A stretch of 64,000 bases of DNA, taken from NCBI RefSeq assembly GCF_002101785.1, contig NZ_LQPJ01000127.1, positions 1 to 64,000 of the forward strand, given 5' to 3'. Numbering within the stretch: position 1 is the first letter of the stretch; each line of letters begins with the position of its first letter. Below are positions 8,375 to 16,933 of the stretch, one piece after another. The notes beneath the pieces were generated by a model. It was not told the DNA's origin and ran no database searches. It saw only the letters and a program-made list of their open reading frames with translations. Origin of the DNA: Mycobacterium palustre (GTDB lineage: Bacteria; Actinomycetota; Actinomycetes; Mycobacteriales; Mycobacteriaceae). The translations under genes and the position numbers were made by a program.

Positions 8375-9258
8375 CGACGCTGATTACCCCGGACCCCGAG
8401 GCGATCCCGCCCGCGCTCGACGATGACGCCGCAAAGCGGCCATCGGGATGGCGCCGCGGCTCGCGTGGTTCGGGCACCACGTCCCTCCGGGTCGGGGTGG
8501 CCACGCTGTGGCTTTCGGTGATCGTGCTGCTGCCGCTGGCGGCCATCGCGTGGCAGGCCGCGGGCGGGGGCTGGCACGCCTTCTGGCTCGCCGTCACGTC
8601 GAACGCCGCGCTGGAGTCGTTCCGTGTGACGCTGACGATTTCGGCCGGCGTCACGATCGTCAACCTGGTCTTCGGCCTGCTGATCGCCTGGATGCTGGTG
8701 CGCGACGACTTCGTCGGCAAACGGCTCGTCGACGCGATCATCGACCTGCCGTTCGCGTTGCCGACGATCGTGGCGAGCCTGGTGATGCTGGCTTTGTACG
8801 GCAACCACAGCCCGGTGGGCCTTCACCTGCAGCACACCGCCTGGGGCGTGGCCGTGGCGCTGGCCTTCGTCACGCTGCCGTTCGTGGTGCGCGCCGTTCA
8901 GCCCGTGCTGCTCGAAATCGACCGCGAGACCGAGGAAGCCGCGGCGTCGCTGGGCGCCAGCGGCCCGAAGATCTTCACCTCGGTGGTGTTGCCGTCGCTG
9001 ACGCCGGCGTTGTTATCCGGTGCGGGGCTGGCATTTTCGCGCGCGATCGGCGAGTTCGGTTCGGTGGTGCTGATCGGGGGTGCGGTGCCGGGCAAGACGG
9101 AAGTGTCCTCGCAGTGGATACGCACGCTGATCGAGAACGACGACCGCACCGGCGCGGCGGCGATATCCATTGTGCTGCTGGCAATCTCGTTCCTCGTGCT
9201 GTTCGCCCTGCGGATCGTGGGAGGGCGTGCGGCCAAGCGTCAGGAGTTGGCGTCATGA
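8371..9258 (+). CDS. cysT: Sulfate ABC transporter permease CysT
   Basis: A 295-residue inner-membrane permease with about six transmembrane helices after a polar N-terminal tail of roughly 40 residues. The EAA loop that docks on the ATPase is visible as EEAAASLGASGPKIFTSVVLPSL, followed by the conserved AFSRAIGEFGSVVLIGG of sulfate/molybdate permeases. It overlaps subI by four bases at its start and cysW by four bases at its end (both ATGA), so the operon is translationally coupled. Slightly longer than M. tuberculosis CysT (about 283 aa) because of the N-terminal tail. Confidence 0.95.
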   Translation: MTTLITPDPEAIPPALDDDAAKRPSGWRRGSRGSGTTSLRVGVATLWLSVIVLLPLAAIAWQAAGGGWHAFWLAVTSNAALESFRVTLTISAGVTIVNLVFGLLIAWMLVRDDFVGKRLVDAIIDLPFALPTIVASLVMLALYGNHSPVGLHLQHTAWGVAVALAFVTLPFVVRAVQPVLLEIDRETEEAAASLGASGPKIFTSVVLPSLTPALLSGAGLAFSRAIGEFGSVVLIGGAVPGKTEVSSQWIRTLIENDDRTGAAAISIVLLAISFLVLFALRIVGGRAAKRQELAS

Positions 9259-10070
9259 CGGCCGCGTCGCCCACTTCCCGGTATCTCATCCGAGTCGTCG
9301 CGCTGGCGTACATCTTCGGGCTGCTCATCGTCCCGGTGTCGCTGATCCTGTGGCGCACCTTCCGGCCCGGGTTCGGCCAGTTCTTCGACTGGGTGAGCAC
9401 GCCGGCGGCGCAGTCGGCGCTGGACCTGACGCTGCTGGTGGTGGCCATCGTGGTGCCGCTCAACGTGATCTTCGGCATCCCGACCGCGCTGGTGCTGGCG
9501 CGCAACCGGTTTCGTGGCAAGGGGGTGCTGCAGGCGGTCATCGACCTGCCGTTCGCCGTGTCACCGGTCATCGTGGGCGTGGCGCTGATCCTGCTGTGGG
9601 GGGCGGCGGGTGCGTTCGGGTTCGTCGAGAGAGACCTCGGGTTCAAGATCATCTTCGGTCTGCCCGGCATCGTGCTGGCCAGCATCTTCGTCACACTGCC
9701 GTTCGTGGTCCGCGAAGTCGAGCCGGTGCTGCACGAGCTGGGAACCGACCAGGAGGAGGCCGCGGCCACCCTGGGCTCGGGTTGGTGGCAGACGTTTTGG
9801 CGGATCACGCTGCCGTCCATCCGGTGGGGTTTGACGTACGGCATCGTGCTGACCGTCGCGCGCACCCTGGGCGAATACGGGGCGGTGATCATCGTGTCGT
9901 CCAACCTGCCGGGTAAGTCGCAGACGCTGACTTTGCTTGTCTCGGACCGGTACAACCGCGGCGCCGAGTACGGCGCCTACGCGCTGTCGACTTTGCTGAT
10001 GGGGGTTGCCGTGCTGGTCCTGATCTTCCAGGTGGTTCTCGACGTGCGCCGGGCACGGGCGACCAGGTAA
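9255..10070 (+). CDS. cysW: Sulfate ABC transporter permease CysW
   Basis: A 271-residue inner-membrane permease, the partner of CysT in the heterodimeric channel. Six hydrophobic helices are evident. The EAA loop reads EEAAATLGSGWWQTFWRITLPSI and is followed by ARTLGEYGAVIIVSSNLPGKS, the usual CysW signature. The length equals that of M. tuberculosis CysW within a residue. The start ATG overlaps the cysT stop, and the stop lies 22 bases before cysA, leaving room for the cysA ribosome-binding site (AAAGGAG, 10078-10084). Confidence 0.95.
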   Translation: MTAASPTSRYLIRVVALAYIFGLLIVPVSLILWRTFRPGFGQFFDWVSTPAAQSALDLTLLVVAIVVPLNVIFGIPTALVLARNRFRGKGVLQAVIDLPFAVSPVIVGVALILLWGAAGAFGFVERDLGFKIIFGLPGIVLASIFVTLPFVVREVEPVLHELGTDQEEAAATLGSGWWQTFWRITLPSIRWGLTYGIVLTVARTLGEYGAVIIVSSNLPGKSQTLTLLVSDRYNRGAEYGAYALSTLLMGVAVLVLIFQVVLDVRRARATR

Positions 10071-10092
10071 GCCCGACAAAGGAGACTCGTAT

Positions 10093-11172
10093 ATGAGCGG
10101 TAACGGAACAGAGCGCGAGCCGGCGATCGTGGTGCGCGACGCGTACAAGCGCTACGGCGACTTCGTCGCACTGGACCACGTCGACTTCGCCGTGCCCACC
10201 GGATCGCTGACCGCGCTGCTGGGACCCAGCGGTTCGGGCAAGTCCACCCTGTTGCGCGCCATCGCCGGCCTGGACCAGCCCGACAGCGGGACCGTGACGA
10301 TCAACGGCCGCGACGTCACCCGGGTGCCGCCGCAGCGCCGCGGCATCGGGTTCGTGTTCCAGCACTATGCCGCGTTCAAGCACATGACCGTTCGCGACAA
10401 CGTGGCCTACGGGCTGAAGATCCGCAAGCGCCCCAAGGCCGAGATCAAGGAGAAGGTCGACAACCTGCTGGAGGTGGTGGGGCTCAGCGGTTTTCAGACC
10501 CGGTGCCCCAACCAGCTCTCCGGGGGTCAACGCCAGCGCATGGCGCTGGCGCGGGCGCTGGCCGTCGACCCGCAGGTGCTGCTGCTCGACGAGCCCTTCG
10601 GCGCGCTGGACGCCAAGGTTCGCGAGGACCTGCGCGCGTGGTTGCGGCGCCTGCACGACGAGGTCCACGTCACCACGGTGCTGGTCACCCACGACCAGCA
10701 AGAGGCGCTCGACGTCGCCGACCGGATCGCGGTGCTCAACAAGGGCCGCATCGAGCAGGTCGGATCCCCGACCGAGGTGTACGACTCGCCCGCGAGCACG
10801 TTCGTGATGTCGTTCCTCGGCGCCGTGTCCGAGCTGAACGGCGCGCTGGTCCGCCCCCACGACATCCGGGTCGGCCGCAAGCCCGACATGGCCGTGGCCG
10901 GCGGGGACGGCACCGCCGAGTCCATCGGGGTGGTGCGCGCCACCGTGGACCGGGTGGTGGCGCTCGGCTTCGAGGTCCGCGTCGAGCTCACCAGCGCGGC
11001 CACCGGCAACCCCTTCACGGCCCAGATCACCCGCGGCGACGCCGAGGCGCTGGCCCTGCGCGACGGCGACACGGTGTACGTGCGCGCCACCCGGGTGCCG
11101 CCGCTGCCCGGCCACAACGTGATCGCCCGCGGCGGCGCCGACGAAGATCAGAGCACGCTGACGTCGGCGTGA
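10093..11172 (+). CDS. cysA: Sulfate ABC transporter ATPase CysA
   Basis: The 359-residue cytoplasmic ATPase of the sulfate importer. Walker A GPSGSGKST (about residues 39-47), Q-loop FVFQHY, ABC signature LSGGQRQRMALARAL, Walker B VLLLDEPFGALDAK and the H-loop VLVTHDQQEALDVADR are all present. The last 110 residues form the OB-like regulatory domain (VRPHDIRVGR onward). It ends the subI-cysT-cysW-cysA operon and its stop is one base from the stop of the convergent ggtB, so no separate terminator space exists. Confidence 0.95.
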   Translation: MSGNGTEREPAIVVRDAYKRYGDFVALDHVDFAVPTGSLTALLGPSGSGKSTLLRAIAGLDQPDSGTVTINGRDVTRVPPQRRGIGFVFQHYAAFKHMTVRDNVAYGLKIRKRPKAEIKEKVDNLLEVVGLSGFQTRCPNQLSGGQRQRMALARALAVDPQVLLLDEPFGALDAKVREDLRAWLRRLHDEVHVTTVLVTHDQQEALDVADRIAVLNKGRIEQVGSPTEVYDSPASTFVMSFLGAVSELNGALVRPHDIRVGRKPDMAVAGGDGTAESIGVVRATVDRVVALGFEVRVELTSAATGNPFTAQITRGDAEALALRDGDTVYVRATRVPPLPGHNVIARGGADEDQSTLTSA

Positions 11173-11173
11173 C

Positions 11174-13096
11174 TCACCTAGTGTCGCCCATGACGGCGCC
11201 CTCGCGGCGCGGGTCGGCGCCGCCGGCCCAGTCGGGCGAGCTTCGGGTGATCGCCGAAAGGCCGCTGGACTGGGCGGCCAGGTTGACCTGGTGGCCCAGC
11301 GCGCGCAGGCCGGCCACCAGCGGGTCGTGGTCGCCGTCGTCGGAGGTGTCGATCTCGGGATCCTCGCCGCCGACGTTGGTAGCCGGTGAGTTGTCGGCAC
11401 CGAAGTCGAGCAGGGACACCGCCTGCTGCGGGTCCAGGCCCCAATCCAGCAGGGCAACAAGGGTTTTCACGACGAACTGAATGATGGTGGAGCCGCCCGG
11501 TGAACCGGTGACCGCGTACAGCGGGCCGCGGCCGGCCGGCGCGGCATCGAACACCAACGTCGGCGCCATCGAGCTGCGCGGCCGTTTGCCCGGCTGGACG
11601 CGGTTGGCCACCGGCGATCCGTCGGCCGCGCGGGGGTCGGTGGCGAAATCGGTGAGCTGATTGTTGAGGACGAACCCGTCGACCATGTGGAACGAACCGA
11701 ACGCCGACTCGACGGTGGTGGTGAACGCGGCCGCGTTGCCGTAGGAATCGACGACGCTGACGTGGCTGGTGCCGTGCTCCGTCCCGGGCGGGGCCGCGCC
11801 GGTCGGCGCGCCGAAGTCTCCCGGCTTGGCGGTGCCCATGCTGCGCCCCGGCGAGATCAGCGGGACGCGCCCGGCCAGATAGCCGGGATCGATCAACGCG
11901 GTGAGCGATCCGCCCGGCTGCCCGACGAAATCGGGGTCGCCGACGTACCTGTCACGGTCGGCGTAGGCCAGCCGCTCCGCCTCCGAAACCAGATGGGCTC
12001 CCATCACATTGGGTCGACCGCCGTTGCGGTCGACGCGGGTGGGCGGGTAGTCGCGCATCGGGAAGTGCTCGAGGACGCCCAGCGTGGCGGCGACCGCGAT
12101 GCCGCCCGACAACGGCGGTGGCATGCCGCAGACCTGGCGGCCGCGATACGTCGCGCAGAGCGGGTCGCGTTTCTTGGCGGCGTAACCCGCCAGGTCCGCG
12201 TCGGTGATCAGGCTCGGCGTGCGGCCGCCCGAGGTGTCGCGCGCCGCGGCGACGATGTCGCGCGCGATCTCGCCGGTGTAGAAGGCGTTGACACCGCCGG
12301 AGGCGATGGCGGACAAGGTCTTTGCATAGGCGGGGTTCGTCAGGTGCGTTCCCGCGGCCTTGGCGCCACCGTCGGGGCTGAGGAAGTAGCCGCGCGCCTG
12401 CGGGTCGGCGCGCAGTTGCGCCGCCGAGTCGGCGATCGCGGCGGCGAGGCGTGGGCTGATGTCGAAACCGTTGTCCGCCAACGCCTGCGCGAAACCAAAG
12501 AGGTCGCGCCAGGGCTTGCCCCCGTGGTCGTTGTGGACCAGCTCGAGCAGGCGGAGGACCCCGGGAACCCCGATCGATCGTCCCGATGCCCGCGCATTGG
12601 GTTTGGGGGCGGCGGGGCCGGCGTCGCCGATCCAGCGCAGGTAGTTCTCGGTCGCCGCGGCCGGGGCGGTTTCGCGGCCGTCGTAGGCCTGCACCGACCC
12701 GGCGCGGGCGTCGTAGTAGAGCGCGAAGCCGCCTCCGCCGATGCCCGACGACTGCGGTTCGACGAGACCCAGGACGGCCTGGGCCGCCACCATCGCGTCG
12801 GCGGCCGTTCCGCCGTCACGCAAGACCTGGCAGGCCGCCCGCGTGGACAGGGGATTGGCGGTGGCCACCGCGTAGTGCGCCGTCCGCACGACGGCCATGT
12901 CGCTGCGGTACCCGGTCGCCATCTCGGGGCTGCCCGCCGAAGGTGCTGCGGCCGAAGGCATTTGGGATGCGGGCACGCCGTTGGGCACGATCTGGCACGG
13001 GCCCGCCGCAGGCGCCGCGGGCGGGTGGTTGCCGCTACACGCTGCCAGCCACACCACCAGCGCGCCGAGCAGGGCTGCGGTCCGGGGCGTGTTCAA
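11174..13096 (-). CDS. ggtB: Gamma-glutamyltransferase, exported lipoprotein
   Basis: A 640-residue gamma-glutamyltransferase precursor. It hydrolyses or transfers the gamma-glutamyl group of glutathione-like compounds outside the cell. The signal peptide ends in WLAAC with Cys20 as lipobox cysteine. The large-subunit core shows TAADAMVAAQAVLGLVEPQSSGIGGGGF. Self-cleavage is expected before the Thr of HGTSHVSVVD (about Thr443), which becomes the catalytic nucleophile. The substrate-binding GSPGG motif is present (TGSPGGSTII). The start codon is TTG at 13094-13096, chosen because it precedes an intact signal peptide. The length agrees with M. tuberculosis GgtB (about 643 aa). The Rv2395-type transporter and PE_PGRS gene of M. 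tuberculosis are absent between it and cysA. Confidence 0.92.
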   Translation of the reverse strand: MNTPRTAALLGALVVWLAACSGNHPPAAPAAGPCQIVPNGVPASQMPSAAAPSAGSPEMATGYRSDMAVVRTAHYAVATANPLSTRAACQVLRDGGTAADAMVAAQAVLGLVEPQSSGIGGGGFALYYDARAGSVQAYDGRETAPAAATENYLRWIGDAGPAAPKPNARASGRSIGVPGVLRLLELVHNDHGGKPWRDLFGFAQALADNGFDISPRLAAAIADSAAQLRADPQARGYFLSPDGGAKAAGTHLTNPAYAKTLSAIASGGVNAFYTGEIARDIVAAARDTSGGRTPSLITDADLAGYAAKKRDPLCATYRGRQVCGMPPPLSGGIAVAATLGVLEHFPMRDYPPTRVDRNGGRPNVMGAHLVSEAERLAYADRDRYVGDPDFVGQPGGSLTALIDPGYLAGRVPLISPGRSMGTAKPGDFGAPTGAAPPGTEHGTSHVSVVDSYGNAAAFTTTVESAFGSFHMVDGFVLNNQLTDFATDPRAADGSPVANRVQPGKRPRSSMAPTLVFDAAPAGRGPLYAVTGSPGGSTIIQFVVKTLVALLDWGLDPQQAVSLLDFGADNSPATNVGGEDPEIDTSDDGDHDPLVAGLRALGHQVNLAAQSSGLSAITRSSPDWAGGADPRREGAVMGDTR

Positions 13097-13394
13097 GCCA
13101 CGAAGTGTACTGGACCCGACCTCGCGGGCGCGGTTGCACCCGGATGGCCGCCTGCTGGCCGGAAATGCGGCCGGACCGGCCGAGTTTCACGATGCGGCCG
13201 CGGGTGAACTGCGCGTCCTGGACACCCTGTTCCTGGCTCGCTGGATTAGCGCCGTCTGCCAAGGCATTTCGATCCAGGCCCGCAGCGGTGCCGTCCGTAA
13301 AGAACTGCACGCGATCGCCGGCCCGGCCCTGGCGGGCTGGCCGAAGCCCAAGCACGGCCTCGCCGTCGAGGCCGCCGGCGGCCCAGCTGGCCGC
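13097..13394 (+). other. Gap between ggtB and the CbiX-like gene holding an orphan coding-like frame
   Basis: This stretch would carry the ggtB upstream region. On the plus strand one frame, open from before 13095 to a stop at 13443-13445, shows the strong G/C preference at third positions typical of real genes here (for example HPDGRLLAGNAAGPAEFHDA and LRVLDTLFLARWISA). It has no ATG or GTG start outside ggtB, only TTG at 13134, and its end runs antisense over the 3' end of the chelatase gene. I do not recognise the protein. A remnant of a lost gene is the simplest reading. Confidence 0.25.
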
Positions 13395-14123
13395 CTATGC
13401 CGCGGCCCGTCCCAGCGTGCTTCGCGCCTGATCGAAGCGGCTTAGCACCGTCTCGGCGACCAGTCGGTGCGCACCCAACGGTTCGGCCAGCGCGAGGCCG
13501 GCGCCGTCGGCGAAACGCCGTACCCGGTCCGGTAGCAGCCCGGGGGCCAGGAACCACGGGGCGACGACCACCCGGCGCGCGCCTTGTCGGCGCAACCGGC
13601 CGGCGGCCTCCGCCAGCGACGGTCCCGGTCGGGTCACGAAGGCCGTCGTCGCGCCCACCCAGTTCGTGCCGGTCAACAGCTGGGGCGCCACCTGCCGGGT
13701 GCGGGCGTTGGCCAGCAGGTCGGATGACCCGATCGCCGCGACGAGCACGCCCACCCGGTCGTCGAGCCGGGACACGCCTGCTTCCGTGATCCGCTGCCGC
13801 AGTAGCGAGATCAGCCGAGGGTCTTCGCCGAGGACGTCGGCTTGGACGACATCCGCCCCGGTCCGCGCGATCTGCGCGGGTATGTCGATGCGCGCGTGGT
13901 AAGCGTTCGCCAGCAGCAACGGGGTCACCACCGCCGCACCGGTCAGGCCGTCGAGCACGTCGACCAGTTTCGGCGCGTTGTGCTCGCAGAACGCCAGCCG
14001 CACGTCGAGGCCCGGCTTCAGGTGCGCCACCTGCCCCGCGACGGCCCGCGCATTGGCCGCCGACCGTGGATCCCTGCTCCCGTGAGCGGTCAGCAGCAGC
14101 ATGATGGCGCCGCTCCTGCTCAT
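13395..14123 (-). CDS. CbiX/SirB-like sirohydrochlorin chelatase
   Basis: A 242-residue cytosolic protein of the CbiX/SirB class II chelatase fold, present as two repeats. The first opens with MLLLTAHGSRDPRSA, whose His is a metal ligand in the family, and contains the FCEHNAPKL and TPLLLANAYHARIDIP segments. The second opens with VGVLVAAIGSSD and contains VVVAPWFLAPGLLPDRV. Inserting iron into sirohydrochlorin would supply siroheme to the neighbouring sulfite reductase, so gene order supports this role over cobalt chelation. The corresponding M. tuberculosis gene is Rv2393. ATG 14123 was chosen; an internal ATG at 14102 is the alternative. It follows cysH by 32 bases. Confidence 0.8.
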   Translation of the reverse strand: MSRSGAIMLLLTAHGSRDPRSAANARAVAGQVAHLKPGLDVRLAFCEHNAPKLVDVLDGLTGAAVVTPLLLANAYHARIDIPAQIARTGADVVQADVLGEDPRLISLLRQRITEAGVSRLDDRVGVLVAAIGSSDLLANARTRQVAPQLLTGTNWVGATTAFVTRPGPSLAEAAGRLRRQGARRVVVAPWFLAPGLLPDRVRRFADGAGLALAEPLGAHRLVAETVLSRFDQARSTLGRAAA

Positions 14124-14155
14124 CGCTGCGTTCTGCATCGTCGCCGGCGCGTGGT

Positions 14156-14899
14156 TCACGAAGCGTGCAACCCGCATTCCGTCTTGGCCAGGCCCTGCCA
14201 GCGCCCGCTGCGCGGGTCGGCGCCCGCGGCGGGCTTGGCGGTGCAAGGGGCGCAGCCGATCGACGGATAGCCCTCGTACACAAGGGGATTGACCAACACA
14301 TCGTTCTCGGCGATGTAGTTCTGCATGTCCTCGTCGGTCCACGCCGCCAACGGGTTGACCTTCACCAGCTTGAACGCCTCGTCGAAGCTGATGAGCGGCG
14401 CGTTGGCCCGCGTGGGCGCCTCCACCCTGCGCAGCCCGGTGACCCAGGCGGAGTAGCCGCGCAGCGCCTTGCGCAGCGGGGCGACCTTGCGCAGCCGGCA
14501 GCATTCGCCGGGGTCACGGGCGAACAGGTCCTTGCCCAGCAGCTCGTCCTGCTGGGCGACGGTGTGCTCGGGAGTGATGTTGAGGACCCGCACGTCGTAC
14601 ACCGACTCCACGGCGTCGCGGGTGCCGATGGTCTCGACGAAGTGATATCCGGTGTCCAAGAACAGAACCGGCACGCCCGGGCGCACCTTGGCGGCCAGGT
14701 CCACCAGCACGGCGTCCTGCATGTTCGAGGCCACCACGTAGTTGCACGTCGCCCAGCCGCGCGGTCCGTTGACGCCGCCGAAGTTCTCCTCGGTCCACCG
14801 CAGCAGCTCGGTGGCGCTGGCGCCCTCGAGTTCCGCGGCGCCGCGGGCGGCCAGCTCGCGCAGTTCGGCCTCGGTCGGCTTGGTCGTTTCTTGGCTCAT
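14156..14899 (-). CDS. cysH: Assimilatory APS reductase CysH
   Basis: A 247-residue cytosolic enzyme that reduces adenosine 5'-phosphosulfate to sulfite with thioredoxin. It is the bacterial [4Fe-4S] APS reductase type: CC at 133-134 and CAPC at 216-219 ligate the cluster. The C-terminal ECGLH (241-245) holds the catalytic cysteine Cys242. The PP-loop region lies around SNMQDAVLVD and LDTGYHF. Its ATG overlaps the stop of the sulfite reductase gene by four bases, so the two are translationally coupled. Together they turn APS into sulfide. Confidence 0.95.
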   Translation of the reverse strand: MSQETTKPTEAELRELAARGAAELEGASATELLRWTEENFGGVNGPRGWATCNYVVASNMQDAVLVDLAAKVRPGVPVLFLDTGYHFVETIGTRDAVESVYDVRVLNITPEHTVAQQDELLGKDLFARDPGECCRLRKVAPLRKALRGYSAWVTGLRRVEAPTRANAPLISFDEAFKLVKVNPLAAWTDEDMQNYIAENDVLVNPLVYEGYPSIGCAPCTAKPAAGADPRSGRWQGLAKTECGLHAS

Positions 14900-16575
14900 C
14901 GCAGGTCACCTTCGTCGGCGCGGACGACCCACTGGGCGAATCGTTCCCCGTCGGAGCGGTGTTTGACGAAATTGCGGACCACCCGTTCGACGTAGTCACC
15001 CAGCTCGTCGCTGGTGACCTTGTGCTGGCGCAACTTTCGGCCGAAGCCACTGTCCAGGCCGAGGCTGCCGCCCAGATGCACCTGGAAGCCCTCGACGGAT
15101 CCGCCGTGGCCGTCGTCGACCATCTGCCCCTTGAACCCGATGTCGGCCACCTGAATTCGCGCGCACGAGTTCGGGCAGCCGTTGATGTTGACGGTGATCG
15201 GCACGTCCAGGCCCGCGTTGATGTCCTCGAGCCGGCGTTCCAGTTCGGGCACCAATTCCTGTGCGCGGCCACGGGTTTCGGCGAACGACAGCTTGCAAAA
15301 CTCGATTCCCGTGCATGCCATGAGGTTTCGACGCCACTGCGACGGCCGCGACTGCAGGCCCAGCGCCTCGACTCCGGCGATCAGATCGTCGAGCGCGGCG
15401 TCGGGCACGTCGAGGATGACCAGCTTTTGGTAGGGGGTGAACCGGATCCGGTTCGAACCGGCCTGCGCGGCGAGTTCGGCGACCGCCGAGAGGATGGTGC
15501 CCGAAACCCGGCCGGCGATCGGGGAAACCCCCAGGGCGTTGAGCCCGTTTTTGAGCCGCTGCACGCCGACGTGGTCGATGGGGTGCTTGACGGGCTCGGG
15601 GGCCGGGCCGTCGATCAGGGGGCGCTTGAGGTACTCGGTTTCGAGGACTTCCCTGAATTTTTCCACGCCCCAGTCCTTGACCAGGAACTTCAGCCGCGCC
15701 TTGGAGCGCAGCCGGCGGTAGCCGTAGTCGCGGAATATCGACGTCACCCCCGCCCACACCTCGGGCACCTCGTGCAGCGGAACCCAGGCGCCGAGGCGCT
15801 GCGCCAGCATCGGGTTGGTGGACAGGCCGCCGCCGACCCACAGGTCCAGGCCGGGCCCGTGCTCGGGGTGGTTGACCCCGATGAACGCGACGTCGTTGAT
15901 CTCGTGCGCGACGTCCTGCAGGCCCGAGATCGCGGTCTTGTACTTGCGCGGCAGGTCGGCGAAGTCGGGCTTGCCGATGTAGCGCCGCACGATCTCCTCG
16001 AGCGCCCAGGTGGGGTCGAGCACCTCGTCGAGCGACTCGCCGGCCAGCGGCGAACCCAGGATGACGCGGGGGCAGTCGCCGCACGCCTCGGCGGTCTGCA
16101 GCCCCACCTCGTCCAGACGCCGCCAGATCTCCGGGACGTTCTCGATTTCGATCCAGTGCATCTGCAGGTTTTGTCGGTCGGAGATGTCGGCGGTGTCGCG
16201 GGCGAACTCGGTGGACAGCTGGCCCAGCGTGCGCAGCGCGTCGGTGGTCAGGGCGCCGCCGTCGCAGCGCACCCGCATCATGAAGTACCTGGCCTCGAGC
16301 AAGTCGGCGTTGTCGTCGCCGGTGAAGGAGCCGTCGTAACCCTGCTCGCGCTGGGTGTAGAGCCCCCACCAGCGGAAGCGCCCACGCAGATCGGATTTCT
16401 CGATGCTGTCGAATCCGGCCTTGGCGTAAACGGTTTCGATGCGTTCGCGCACGTCGAGCGGGGCGCCGGCCTGCTTCATCTCTTCGTTGGGGTTGAGCGG
16501 CTCACGATCTCCCAGCGCCCACTGACCCTCGCTGCGGGCCTTGCTTTGCGCCCTAGCGGGACGGGCTGTGGTCAT
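14896..16575 (-). CDS. nirA: Ferredoxin-dependent sulfite reductase (NirA/SirA)
   Basis: A 559-residue siroheme and [4Fe-4S] enzyme that reduces sulfite to sulfide with six electrons from ferredoxin. The two nitrite/sulfite reductase half-domains are visible. The cluster/siroheme ligands lie in ACTGIEFCK and NGCPNSC in the C-terminal half. An active-site Tyr-Cys crosslink known from the M. tuberculosis enzyme would use the Tyr of WWGLYTQRE and a Cys of ACGDCPR. Historic names call it a nitrite reductase, but the M. tuberculosis protein acts on sulfite. The start ATG at 16575 has AGAGGAG about 12 bases upstream. A polycysteine leader frame ends 111 bases before the start. Confidence 0.95.
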   Translation of the reverse strand: MTTARPARAQSKARSEGQWALGDREPLNPNEEMKQAGAPLDVRERIETVYAKAGFDSIEKSDLRGRFRWWGLYTQREQGYDGSFTGDDNADLLEARYFMMRVRCDGGALTTDALRTLGQLSTEFARDTADISDRQNLQMHWIEIENVPEIWRRLDEVGLQTAEACGDCPRVILGSPLAGESLDEVLDPTWALEEIVRRYIGKPDFADLPRKYKTAISGLQDVAHEINDVAFIGVNHPEHGPGLDLWVGGGLSTNPMLAQRLGAWVPLHEVPEVWAGVTSIFRDYGYRRLRSKARLKFLVKDWGVEKFREVLETEYLKRPLIDGPAPEPVKHPIDHVGVQRLKNGLNALGVSPIAGRVSGTILSAVAELAAQAGSNRIRFTPYQKLVILDVPDAALDDLIAGVEALGLQSRPSQWRRNLMACTGIEFCKLSFAETRGRAQELVPELERRLEDINAGLDVPITVNINGCPNSCARIQVADIGFKGQMVDDGHGGSVEGFQVHLGGSLGLDSGFGRKLRQHKVTSDELGDYVERVVRNFVKHRSDGERFAQWVVRADEGDLR

Positions 16576-16686
16576 TTTTGAAGGTTCTCCTCTTCGCGAA
16601 CGTTGCAGGCTTGGACGCGCGGCTCACCGGTTTTATTTCGGCGGCGCAGATCCGGCGCCTGGACGTACAGGGGGCGGTCTACGACA

Positions 16687-16788
16687 TCAAGGCAGACAGC
16701 AACAGCTGCAGACACGCTTGAGATCGATGTGCCGCCGCGCCACGAGGGCGATGCGCGAGCTGGGCTGGGCGGCGATCACGGGCCCCAT
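16687..16788 (-). CDS. Polycysteine leader peptide of the sulfite reductase-cysH operon
   Basis: A 33-residue frame on the minus strand, from ATG 16788 to TGA 16687-16689. It ends ARRHIDLKRVCSCCCLP. The RRH(V/I)DLxRV block and the terminal Cys cluster match the polycysteine leader peptides described in front of cysteine-related genes in mycobacteria. There, slow translation of the Cys codons when Cys-tRNA is scarce opens the ribosome-binding site of the next gene. The gene downstream makes sulfide for cysteine synthesis, so the logic holds. Between the frame and nirA a GGCGC...GCGCC hairpin can form. This is the clearer of the two leaders in the window. Confidence 0.8.
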   Translation of the reverse strand: MGPVIAAQPSSRIALVARRHIDLKRVCSCCCLP

Positions 16789-16933
16789 TGTGCCATGAAT
16801 GCCGCCCAACTACGCCACCAGGTCAAATTTGCTCTCACGATGAGCAAAACTAGGCGGCAATCCTGGGTTATCAGGTTGACAAAGCCGGGAATTGCCTGGG
16901 AAGGGCGGACCGGCCGGCGTGGGATCATTTGGC

